Positions 56,201-64,000 of a stretch of 64,000 nt of DNA are shown here, one piece after another. A program made the translations under genes and the position numbers. Source of the stretch: Xenophilus sp. Marseille-Q4582. GTDB taxonomy: Bacteria; Pseudomonadota; Gammaproteobacteria; Burkholderiales; Burkholderiaceae_C. Where the stretch lies: the NCBI RefSeq assembly GCF_916700565.1, contig NZ_CAKAKO010000006.1:850458-914457 (forward strand). The letters run 5' to 3'. Every line of letters starts with the position of its first letter. The first letter of the stretch is position 1. The notes under the pieces are model-generated. The model was not told where the DNA came from, searched no databases, and saw only the letters and a program-made list of their open reading frames with translations.

Positions 56201-59200
56201 TCAGAAAGTGGGGCTGCCGGCGCTGCGCGCCAGGTCGCGCTCGTTGGCCGGCCGGTGGCGCAGCCTGTCCATCAGCACGTAGACCACGGGCACGGTCACC
56301 AGGGTGAGCAGCTGGCTCACCAGCAGGCCGCCGATGATGGTCACGCCCAGGGGCTGGCGCAGCTCGCCGCCCTGGCCGAAGCCGATGGCCAGCGGCAGCG
56401 CGCCCAGCGCGGCGGCCAGCGTGGTCATGAGGATGGGGCGCAGGCGCAGCAGGCTGGCCTCGCGCACGGCCTCCATGGCGCTCAGGCCGCGCGAGCGCTC
56501 GGCCTCGAGCGCGAAGTCGATGATCATGATCGCGTTCTTCTTCACGATGCCGATCAGCAGGAACAGCCCGATCAGCGCCATGATCGACAGCTCCATGCGA
56601 AACAGCAGCAGCGCCAGCACCGCGCCCACGCCGGCCGAAGGCAAGGTGCTGAGCACCGTGATCGGGTGCACCAGGCTTTCGTAGAGGATGCCCAGCACGA
56701 TGTAGATCACGACGATGGCCGCGAAGATCAGCATCAGCTGCTGCGCGCTGGACTGCTGGGCCGCCGCCGCGGTGCCCGAGAAGCCGCCGCGCACGTTGAT
56801 CGGCATGCCGATCTCCTGCTCGGCCTGCTTGACCAGGCGCTGCCCTTCGGCCAGCGGCACGCCTTCGGCCAGCGCGAAGGAAATGGTGCTGGCCAGCTCG
56901 CCGTCCTCATGGCTCACGGAGCTGGGCACGGCCCGCTCGGCCAGCCGCGCGAAGGCCGACAGTGGCACCATGTTTGTAGTGTCGGACGCGAGCGCCTGGC
57001 CGGTGGAGGCCGCGCGCTGCCCCGGGTTGGCCGAGGTGACGGTGGAGGTGCCGGTGGCCGCGTCGGTGGTGTTCTCGATCGACGAGGTGATGCTGCGCCC
57101 GCTCGCGTCCGTCGTGGTGTTGAGCTTGGAGGGCACGTACAGGTCCTTGAGCGCCAGCGGCGAGGTCTGGAAGCGCGGCGCCCATTCCATGATCACGGCG
57201 TACTGGTTCAGGTCGTTGTAGATGGTGGCGACCGAGCGCTGGCCGAAGGCGTTGTAGAGCGCGCCGTTGAGGGCCGTGGGGTCCACGCCCAGGCGCGCGG
57301 CGGCCGCGCGGTCCACCTGCACGTAGGTTTCCACGCCGTTGTCGTTGCCGGTCTCGCCGTCCACGTCGGTCAGCTGCGCAATCTCCTGCAGCCGCGCCGT
57401 GAGCTTGATCGCCCATTCGCGCAAGTCGCTGGCCTTGTCGCTGCGCAGCGTGTACTGGTAGGCCGAGTTGCTCTGGCGCCCGCCCATGCGCAGTTCCTGC
57501 ACCGGGCCGAGGAACACGCGCAGGCCCGTGAGCTGGTTGAGCTGGGGCCGCAGGCGGTCGATGACGGCCTGGGTGCTGTCCCGCTGCCCGGCTGGCTTGA
57601 GGTTGACGAACATGAAGCCGCCGCCCGCGCGCGAGCCCCCGGAGAAGCCCACCACCGTGTCCACGGCCGGGTCGGCATGGATGATGTCCACCGCCTGCCT
57701 GAGCTTGGCGGTGAAGGCGACCGAGGAGATGCTCTGGTCGGCGCGCAGGCCGGCGTTGATCTGGCCGTTGTCCTGCTGCGGGAAGTAGCCCTTGGGCACG
57801 TGCATGAACAGGTACGCGTTGAGCGCCACCACCGCCACCAGCGACAGCACGACCAGCGCCTTCGCGGCCAGCGCCCAGTCCAGCACATGCGCGTAGCCGC
57901 GCTGGCAGGCCAGCCACGCGCGCTCCAGGCCGCGCGACAGGCGCCCCGGCGGGCGGTTGCCGCGCCGCTTCAGGTAGTGCGATTCCGCGCGCAGCAGCGT
58001 GGCGCACATCATGGGCGTGGTGGTCAGCGAAATGACCAGCGAGATCAGCACTGCGGCCGACAGCGTGACGGCGAATTCCTTGAACAGCCGGCCCGCCTGT
58101 CCGCCCATGAACAGCAGCGGGATGAACACGGCCACCAGCGACAGGCTGATGGACAGCACGGTGAAGCCCACCTCGCGCGCGCCCTGCAAGGCAGCGGCCA
58201 GGCGGTCCATGCCGGCTTCGATGTGGCGCTGCGTGTTCTCCAGCACCACGATGGCGTCGTCGACCACGAAGCCGGTGGCCACGGTGAGCGCCATCAGGCT
58301 CAGGTTGTTGAGCGAGAAGCCCAGCAGGTGCATGACGCCGAAGGTGGCGAGCAGCGAGACCACGGTGGCGACGGCCGGGATGACGGTGGCGCGCGCGCGG
58401 CGCAGGAAGACGCCGACCACGAAGACGACCAGCACCACCGACAGCATCAGCGTGAATTCCACTTCGCGCAGCGAAGCGCGGATGGAGCTGGTGCGGTCGG
58501 AGGCGACCTGCACGGCGATGTCCTGCGGCAGCTGGGCCGCCAGCTCGGGCAGCAGCTTGCGCACGCCGTCGACGGTTTCGATGATGTTGGCGCCGGCCTC
58601 CTGCGTGACCAGCACGATCACGGCCGGCTGGCCGTTGAACAGGCCCAGGGTGCGGGTGTTCTCCACGCTGTCGATGACCTCGGCCACGTCCGACAGCCGC
58701 ACGGGCGCACCGTTGCGCCAGGCGATGACCAGGTGCCGGTAGTCGGCCGCGCGCAGGCCGGGTGACGGGGTGTAGATCTGCAGCCGGCGCTCGCCGCTTT
58801 CGATCACGCCCTTGGGCCGGTTGGCGTTGTTGGCCTGGATGGCGGCGCGCACGTCCTCGGTGCTGATGCCCAGGCGGTTGAGGCTGTACGGTTCCAGCTC
58901 CACGCGCACGGCGGGCAGCGAGCCGCCGCCGATTTCCACGTCGCCCACGCCTTCGACCTGCGACAGGCGCTGGCTCACGATGTTGGAGACGGCGTCGTAG
59001 ATTTGGCCCGGCGTGCGCGTCTTGGAGGTGAGCGCGAGGATGATGACCGGCGAGGCCGAGGGGTTGGCCTTGCGGTAGGTCGGGTTGCTGCGCAGCGTGG
59101 CCGGCAGGTCGGCCCGCGCGGCGTTGATGGCGGCCTGCACTTCGCGCGCGGCCGCGTCGATGTTGCGGTTGAGGTCGAACTGCAGCGTCACGCGCGTGGA

Positions 59201-59461
59201 GCCTGTGGAGCTGGTCGAGGTCATCTCGTTCACGCCCGGGATCACGCCCAGCCGCCGCTCCAGTGGCGTGGCCACGCTGCTGGCCATGGTGCTGGGGCTG
59301 GCACCCGACAGGCTGGCCGAGACCGAGATCACCGGATAGTCCACCTGCGGCAGCGGCGACACCGGCAGCACGAAGAAGGCCATGATCCCGGCCAGCGCCA
59401 GGCCCAGAGTGAGCAGCACCGTGGCGATGGGGCGTTCGACGAAGGGGCGGGAGAGGTTCAT
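56201..59461 (-). CDS. RND efflux pump subunit, MdtC-like
   Basis: Inner-membrane multidrug pump (1086 aa) of the MdtBC/MuxBC type. N-terminal FVERPIATVLLTLGLALAGIMAFFVLP and porter motif QFDLNRNIDAAAREVQAAINAA; transmembrane proton-relay segment GFVVDDAIVVLENTQRHIEAG with two Asp; FFPQQDNGQI-type sequence GYFPQQDNGQINA at the second half. It is about 45-50 residues longer than usual because of a Thr/Ser/Ala-rich insert encoded at about 56972-57127, between VPS and MVPLSAFA. Pairs with the upstream MdtB-like pump. Confidence 0.93.
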   Translation of the reverse strand: MNLSRPFVERPIATVLLTLGLALAGIMAFFVLPVSPLPQVDYPVISVSASLSGASPSTMASSVATPLERRLGVIPGVNEMTSTSSTGSTRVTLQFDLNRNIDAAAREVQAAINAARADLPATLRSNPTYRKANPSASPVIILALTSKTRTPGQIYDAVSNIVSQRLSQVEGVGDVEIGGGSLPAVRVELEPYSLNRLGISTEDVRAAIQANNANRPKGVIESGERRLQIYTPSPGLRAADYRHLVIAWRNGAPVRLSDVAEVIDSVENTRTLGLFNGQPAVIVLVTQEAGANIIETVDGVRKLLPELAAQLPQDIAVQVASDRTSSIRASLREVEFTLMLSVVLVVFVVGVFLRRARATVIPAVATVVSLLATFGVMHLLGFSLNNLSLMALTVATGFVVDDAIVVLENTQRHIEAGMDRLAAALQGAREVGFTVLSISLSLVAVFIPLLFMGGQAGRLFKEFAVTLSAAVLISLVISLTTTPMMCATLLRAESHYLKRRGNRPPGRLSRGLERAWLACQRGYAHVLDWALAAKALVVLSLVAVVALNAYLFMHVPKGYFPQQDNGQINAGLRADQSISSVAFTAKLRQAVDIIHADPAVDTVVGFSGGSRAGGGFMFVNLKPAGQRDSTQAVIDRLRPQLNQLTGLRVFLGPVQELRMGGRQSNSAYQYTLRSDKASDLREWAIKLTARLQEIAQLTDVDGETGNDNGVETYVQVDRAAAARLGVDPTALNGALYNAFGQRSVATIYNDLNQYAVIMEWAPRFQTSPLALKDLYVPSKLNTTTDASGRSITSSIENTTDAATGTSTVTSANPGQRAASTGQALASDTTNMVPLSAFARLAERAVPSSVSHEDGELASTISFALAEGVPLAEGQRLVKQAEQEIGMPINVRGGFSGTAAAAQQSSAQQLMLIFAAIVVIYIVLGILYESLVHPITVLSTLPSAGVGAVLALLLFRMELSIMALIGLFLLIGIVKKNAIMIIDFALEAERSRGLSAMEAVREASLLRLRPILMTTLAAALGALPLAIGFGQGGELRQPLGVTIIGGLLVSQLLTLVTVPVVYVLMDRLRHRPANERDLARSAGSPTF

Positions 59462-60029
59462 GCAACCTGCCCTTGTTCGAATGACGTGCAGCCAGTGGCC
59501 CGCAAGCGTTGCGTCCCGGACGCCGCAAGGGCTGCCCCGCTCCGCTCAAACGCTGCGGGTCGCTGCGCGACTGCCCTGCGCTGCTCGCGACAGGCGGGGT
59601 CTCGCTCGAACTCGCTGCGCTGCGCTCCGCTCAGACAATCGCGAGCCCTGATCCGCCTGCCGCTGCGCTGCTCGGCCGCATCGATTCGCGGACCGAGGCA
59701 GCCCTTGCGGCGCCCCAACAGCGCAGCGGCAGACGAGCGACCGCCAGAACCAGCCGCGCAGCCCGGCAGGGGCCGCGCGCCGACCGATCCCGTGTGCGCC
59801 GCCGAGAAGCGCAGCGGGGCCGGCCTGCGTGCCTGCCGCAGGACAGGCACGCTTCGTGAACTGATTCGCTGCGTCTGTTCGAGCGCAGCGCTGCGCAGCA
59901 GCGCGCAGCGAGTTACGCAGCGGGCCGGCTCCGCGAGCATCGCAGGGCAGCCCCGAAGGGGCCGGACGCAGTCGGGTCGGCCGGCGCGCGGCCTCTGCCG
60001 GGCGGGCCTGCACGGGCAACAGCGCCCCC
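59462..60029. other. 568-bp non-coding gap inside the efflux operon
   Basis: This stretch separates the two pump genes, although the other operon junctions are 5 and 24 bp. It is dominated by scattered variants of GCTGCGC/GCGCAGC (for example around 59612-59640 and 59866-59935), giving several small palindromes, and all reading frames stay open through lack of AT. One minus-strand ORF spans it (191 codons, Arg/Cys/Ala-rich) but has no protein-like features. I treat it as non-coding repeat-rich DNA. Confidence 0.6.
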
Positions 60030-63000
60030 TCACGCAGTCACCCCCGGATCGCGCCGAGCAGAGAACCGCCGCCCCAGCCGATCAAAGGCCAGATAGATCA
60101 CCGGCGTCGTGAACAAGGTCAGCACCTGCGACACGACCAGCCCGCCGAAGATCGCCAGACCCAGCGGCCGGCGCAACTCGGCCCCGTCGCCCCAGCCGAA
60201 CATCAGCGGCAGCGCCGCGAACAGCGCCGCCAGCGTGGTCATCAGAATGGGCCGGAAGCGCAGCAGCGCCGCCTGGTGGATCGCCTCGCGCGGCGTCTTG
60301 CCCTCGCGCCGCTCGGCGTCGATGGCGAAGTCGATCATCATGATCGCGTTCTTCTTCACGATGCCGATCAGAAGGATGATGCCGATGATGCCGATCACGC
60401 CCAGGTCGTGGCCCGCGATCATCAGCGCCAGCAGCGCCCCCACGCCGGCCGACGGCAGGGTGGACAGGATCGTCATCGGGTGCACGTAGCTTTCGTACAG
60501 CACGCCCAGCACGATGTAGACGCACACCAGCGCGGCCAGGATCAGCCACAGCTGGTTGGTGAGCGACTTCTCGTACGCCCCCGCCGCGCCCAGGAAGGTC
60601 ATGCGCACGCTCGCGGGCATGCCGATTTCCTTCGCGGCCGCGCGGATGGCCGCCACCGCACCCCCCAGCGCCTGGCCGGGCGGCGTGTCGAAGCCCACCG
60701 TGGCGGCCGGGTACTGCGCCACACGCGTGACCTGCAGCGGCGCCTGCTGCTCGCGCACCGTGGCGAAGGCCGACAGCGGCGTGGTGCTGCCGCCGCCCGT
60801 GCGCAGCGGCAGGTTGCCCAGGCCCTGCGGCGATTCCAGCCCCTCCCGGTCGGCCTCCAGGATCACGCGGTACTGGTTGGTCTCGGTGAAGATGGTGGAC
60901 ACGATGCGCTGGCCGAAGGCCGAGTACAGCGCATCGTCCACGCTGCTGGCCGTGACCGACAGGCGCGAGGCGGTGTTGCGGTCGATGTCCACGTACGCAG
61001 CCAGGCCCTGCGCACCGGCGTCGGTGGTGGCGTTTCGCACCTTGGGCTCCTGCTGCAGCCGCGCCACCATCTTCTGCGCCCAGCCGTTCACCGTCGCGGT
61101 GTCGCCGCCCTCCAGCGAGAAGCGGAACTCGGTCGGGCCGCTCTCGGCGTCGATGGTCAGGTCCTGCGTGGGCTGCAGGTAGATCTGCACGCCGGCCACG
61201 TCGGCCGCCACGCGCTCGCGCAGCCGCCGCATCACTTCGTCCTGCCCGTCGCGGCCGGTGCGCAGGTTGATCAGCAGCGTGCCGGTGTTGAGCATGCTGT
61301 TGTTGGCCGCGTCCACGCCGACCACCGAACTCACGCTGCGCACGTCCGGGTCGGCCAGCACGGCGTTGGCGGCGCGCTGCTGCAGCTCGGCCATGCGGGC
61401 GTACGACACGTCCTGCGCGGCCTCGATGCGCGCGCGCAGTTGCCCGGTGTCCTGCGTCGGGAACAGGCCCTTGGGAATGACCACGTACAGCAGCGCCGTG
61501 AGCGCCAGCGTGGCCAGCGCCACCACCAGCGTCAGCGGCTGGTGGCGCAGCACCCATTGCAGTTGCCGGTCATAGCCGGTGATCACGCGGTCGAAGAAGC
61601 GCTGCACCGCGTCGCCAAAGCGGCTGCGCGTCTCGGACTCCGGGCGCAGCCAGCGCGCCGCCATCATGGGCACCAGTGTGAGCGAGACCACCGCCGAGAT
61701 CAGGATGGTGATCGACAGCGTGACGGCGAACTCGCGGAACAGCCGGCCCACCACGTCCTGCATGAACAGCAGCGGGATCAGCACCGCGATCAGCGACACC
61801 GTGAGCGAGATGATGGTGAAGCCGATCTGCGTGGCGCCCTTCACCGCGGCGGCGAAAGGCTTCTCGCCCTCTTCGAGGTAGCGCGCGATGTTCTCGATCA
61901 TCACGATCGCGTCGTCCACCACGAAGCCGGTGGCGATGGTCAGCGCCATCAGGCTCAGGTTGTTGAGCGAATAGCCCAGCAGGTACATCAGCCCGCAGGA
62001 GCCGATCAGCGAGATGGGCACCGCGATGCTGGCGATGACAGTGGCGCGCAGGTTGTGCAGGAAGGCGAAGATCACCAGCACCACCAGCACCACGGCCAGC
62101 ACCAGTTCCATCTGCACGTGCGCGACCGAGGCACGGATGCCCTGCGTGCGGTCGGACAGCAGCTCCACGCGCACGTTGCCCGGCAGCTGGGCCTGCAGCT
62201 CGGGCAGCTGCTTCATGATCGCGTCGACGGTGGAGATCACGTTGGCGCCCGGCTGGCGCTGCACGTTCAGGATGACCGCGGGCCGCAGCTGTCCGTCACC
62301 GGCCCCGTTGGCCTGCGTCTTCTCGTCCTTCAACGCCGCCCAGGCGCCGAGCTGGTTGTTCTCGGCGCTCTGCGTGACCTTGGCCACGTCGCTCATGCGC
62401 ACCGGCGCGCCGTTCTTCCAGGCCACGATCAGGCCCATGTAGTCGGCGGCCGTCTGCAGCTGGTCGTTGGAGTTGATGGTGTAGGCGCGCGCGGGGCCGT
62501 CGAAGCTGCCCTTGGCGCCGCTGGCATTGGCCGCGCTGATGGCGCTGCGCAGCGTGTCCAGCCCGATGCCGGCCGAGGCCAGCGCGTTCACGTTGGCCTG
62601 GATACGCACCGCCGGCCGCTGGCCGCCCCACAGAGTGACCAGGCCCACGCCCCCCACCTGGCTGATCTTCTGCGCCAGCCGCGTGTTGACGATGTTCTGC
62701 ACCTCGGTCAGCGGCAGCGCATCGGAGCTGATGGCCAGCGACAGGATGGGCGCGTCGGCCGGGTTGACCTTGGCATACACGGGCGGTGCCGGCAGGTCGG
62801 CCGGCAGGAAGGAGCCGCCCGCGTTGATGGCGGCCTGCACCTGTTGCTCGGCCACGTCCAGCGTCTGGTCCAGGTCGAACTGCAAGGTGACCAGCGACAC
62901 GCCGGCCGCGCTGGTGGAGCTCATGCGGTTCAGGCCCGCCATCTGGCCGAACTGGCGCTCCAGCGGGGCGCTCACGGTGCGGCTCATCACGTCGGGGCTG

Positions 63001-63161
63001 GCGCCGGGGTACAGCGTCTGCACCTGGATGGTGGGGTAGTCCACCTGCGGCAGCGCCGCCAGCGGCAGGAACTTCAGGCCCACCAGGCCGGTGAGCACGA
63101 TGGCGAGCATCAGCAGCGCGGTGGCGACCGGCCGCTCGATGAAGGGACGGGAGGGACTCAT
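60030..63161 (-). CDS. RND efflux pump subunit, MdtB-like
   Basis: Inner-membrane multidrug pump (1043 aa), normal length for MdtB/MuxB. Starts SRPFIERPVATALLMLAIVLTGLVG; contains LPQVDYPTIQVQTLYPGASPD, QFDLDQTLDVAEQQVQAAINA, relay helix GFVVDDAIVMIENIARYLEEG, and in the second half GLFPTQDTGQLRARI and VLGVLYESYVHPMTILSTLPSAGVGALLAL. Second gene of the operon, 24 bp after the adaptor gene. MdtB/MdtC pumps work as heterotrimers. Confidence 0.93.
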   Translation of the reverse strand: MSPSRPFIERPVATALLMLAIVLTGLVGLKFLPLAALPQVDYPTIQVQTLYPGASPDVMSRTVSAPLERQFGQMAGLNRMSSTSAAGVSLVTLQFDLDQTLDVAEQQVQAAINAGGSFLPADLPAPPVYAKVNPADAPILSLAISSDALPLTEVQNIVNTRLAQKISQVGGVGLVTLWGGQRPAVRIQANVNALASAGIGLDTLRSAISAANASGAKGSFDGPARAYTINSNDQLQTAADYMGLIVAWKNGAPVRMSDVAKVTQSAENNQLGAWAALKDEKTQANGAGDGQLRPAVILNVQRQPGANVISTVDAIMKQLPELQAQLPGNVRVELLSDRTQGIRASVAHVQMELVLAVVLVVLVIFAFLHNLRATVIASIAVPISLIGSCGLMYLLGYSLNNLSLMALTIATGFVVDDAIVMIENIARYLEEGEKPFAAAVKGATQIGFTIISLTVSLIAVLIPLLFMQDVVGRLFREFAVTLSITILISAVVSLTLVPMMAARWLRPESETRSRFGDAVQRFFDRVITGYDRQLQWVLRHQPLTLVVALATLALTALLYVVIPKGLFPTQDTGQLRARIEAAQDVSYARMAELQQRAANAVLADPDVRSVSSVVGVDAANNSMLNTGTLLINLRTGRDGQDEVMRRLRERVAADVAGVQIYLQPTQDLTIDAESGPTEFRFSLEGGDTATVNGWAQKMVARLQQEPKVRNATTDAGAQGLAAYVDIDRNTASRLSVTASSVDDALYSAFGQRIVSTIFTETNQYRVILEADREGLESPQGLGNLPLRTGGGSTTPLSAFATVREQQAPLQVTRVAQYPAATVGFDTPPGQALGGAVAAIRAAAKEIGMPASVRMTFLGAAGAYEKSLTNQLWLILAALVCVYIVLGVLYESYVHPMTILSTLPSAGVGALLALMIAGHDLGVIGIIGIILLIGIVKKNAIMMIDFAIDAERREGKTPREAIHQAALLRFRPILMTTLAALFAALPLMFGWGDGAELRRPLGLAIFGGLVVSQVLTLFTTPVIYLAFDRLGRRFSARRDPGVTA

Positions 63162-63185
63162 GCGAAAACGCGCCTGCCGCGGGGA

Positions 63186-64000
63186 TCAGGGAGGGCCGCC
63201 GGCGCCCGGACGCGGACCGCGCTGGCCGCCCTGCCCTTGTTGGCCGGGCGGGCCACGGCGCTCGCCGCCCTCGCCGCGCGGACCGCGGCGCTGCTGGCCT
63301 TCGGCGCGCGGCTTGGGCGGGGCATCGCCCTGCAGCTGCACGCGCGAGCCTTCGCTCAGGCGGTCGCCGCCCTCGGTGACCACCTTCTCGCCTTCCTTCA
63401 GGCCTTCGGTGATGGCCACCACCTCCACGGTCGACTCGCCGCGCTTCACGGGCCGCATCTGCACCGTGCGGTCTTCGCCGATCACGTAGACGTACGGGCC
63501 CTTGGGTCCGGTGCGCACGGCGGTGACCGGCACCACCAGCGCGCGCTCGGTGCGCAGCGTCAGGCGCACGTTGACGAACTGGTTCGGGAACAGGCTGCCG
63601 CTTTCGTTGCCGAAACGCGCCTTGGCCTTCACGGTGCCGGTGCTGGTGTCGATGACGTTGTTGAGCGTGAGGAACTGGCCGCTGTCCAGCACCTGGGTGC
63701 GGGTGCGGTCCATGGCGTCCACCTTGAGCGCGGCATTCGCCCGCACCTGGCCCTGCACGTCGGGCACGCGGTCCTGCGGCACGGCGAATTCCACGTCGAT
63801 GGGGTTCATCTGCGTGATGGTGGCGATGCCGGTGGCGGAGTTGGCCGTGACCATGTTGCCCGGGTCCACCGTGCGCAGACCGATGCGGCCCGTGACCGGC
63901 GAGACCAGCCGCGTGTGCTCCAGGTTCAGCCGCGCGCTGGCCTCGGCCGCCTTGTCGCCCAGCACGGCCGCTTCCAGCTGCTTGACCAGCGCGGCCTGGG
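63186..64000 (-). CDS. RND efflux periplasmic adaptor, MdtA-like (5' end outside window)
   Basis: C-terminal part (about 271 residues) of a membrane-fusion protein; the start lies beyond the window. Visible are the end of the helical hairpin (ALVKQLEAAVLGDKAAEASARLNLEHTRLVSPVTGRIGLRTVDPGN, including the second half of the lipoyl domain), the beta-barrel (NPIDVEFAVPQDRV, DTSTGTVKAKARFGN, LFPNQFVNVRLTL) and the membrane-proximal domain (VVPVTAVRTGPKGPYVYVIGED). It ends in an unusual 45-residue Gly/Arg/Pro/Gln tail (EGQQRRGPRGEGGERRGPPG). Confidence 0.92.
   Translation of the reverse strand, partial: QAALVKQLEAAVLGDKAAEASARLNLEHTRLVSPVTGRIGLRTVDPGNMVTANSATGIATITQMNPIDVEFAVPQDRVPDVQGQVRANAALKVDAMDRTRTQVLDSGQFLTLNNVIDTSTGTVKAKARFGNESGSLFPNQFVNVRLTLRTERALVVPVTAVRTGPKGPYVYVIGEDRTVQMRPVKRGESTVEVVAITEGLKEGEKVVTEGGDRLSEGSRVQLQGDAPPKPRAEGQQRRGPRGEGGERRGPPGQQGQGGQRGPRPGAGGPP

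Noticed and set aside
59458..60033. A 191-codon gene in the gap of the efflux operon
   Set aside because: Overlaps both neighbours, Arg/Cys-rich, frames open only for lack of AT, and the DNA is built of GCTGCGC variants.

Overview
The window is a very GC-rich chromosomal segment. Gene content and protein flavour point to a betaproteobacterium of the order Burkholderiales, most likely family Comamonadaceae. The indicators are a RegB/RegA redox pair beside SURF1, a lysine/alanine-rich N-terminal extension on RpoD, Bug-type tricarboxylate binding proteins, a phasin with PhaR-like operators, and many proline/alanine-rich proteins. I saw no tRNA, rRNA, CRISPR or prophage genes. Family names come from motif recognition; no database search was possible. 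Layout, left half: 21-2745 carries SURF1 and the RegB/RegA pair (respiratory redox control). 2976-7281 is a LysR-controlled module of Bug binding protein, CaiB/BaiF CoA-transferase and HMG-CoA-lyase-like enzyme, which fits uptake and cleavage of a short branched dicarboxylate. 7342-15881 is mostly housekeeping: MFS exporter, rmuC, D-glycerate dehydrogenase, Na+/H+ antiporter, pncB, a CsbD-type stress protein, a repeat-containing envelope protein and a thioesterase. 15989-18593 holds a phasin with a strong promoter framed by two operators, an SDR dehydrogenase and a YihY/BrkB protein. 18799-23593 is dnaG-rpoD. 23786-28065 is a Bcr/CflA exporter and a DUF2868/DUF3482 membrane-GTPase pair. 28214-37608 has a 24-residue membrane protein, a GATase, pssA, an HPP-CBS protein, a histidine phosphatase, mutS, a lone Anbu-type proteasome homologue and an alpha/beta hydrolase. 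Right half, the most interesting part: 37644-48857 is a catabolic locus made of two divergent transcription units. The minus unit carries a DHDPS-family lyase, an ABC binding protein, a permease, a dihydropyrimidinase-like amidohydrolase and, beyond an IS, a GntR regulator. The plus unit carries a 981-residue 2Fe-2S/FAD/FAD triple-fusion dehydrogenase, an M20 amidohydrolase and the ABC ATPase. The shared 119-bp control region contains three GTATAC boxes over a good sigma70 promoter, plus a 15-bp inverted repeat. The locus lies between two inverted, nearly identical 1323-bp IS5-type elements with TA target duplications. The right-hand copy cuts in two, exactly in frame, a gene for a roughly 1105-residue protein that joins a six-hairpin-glycosidase-like region to a CapA domain. 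53592-54536 is an alpha/beta hydrolase, followed by a 161-bp long-palindrome element. From 54708 to the window end runs a minus-strand MdtABC-type multidrug efflux operon (adaptor, two RND pumps, outer-membrane channel) with an odd 568-bp non-coding gap between the two pump genes.
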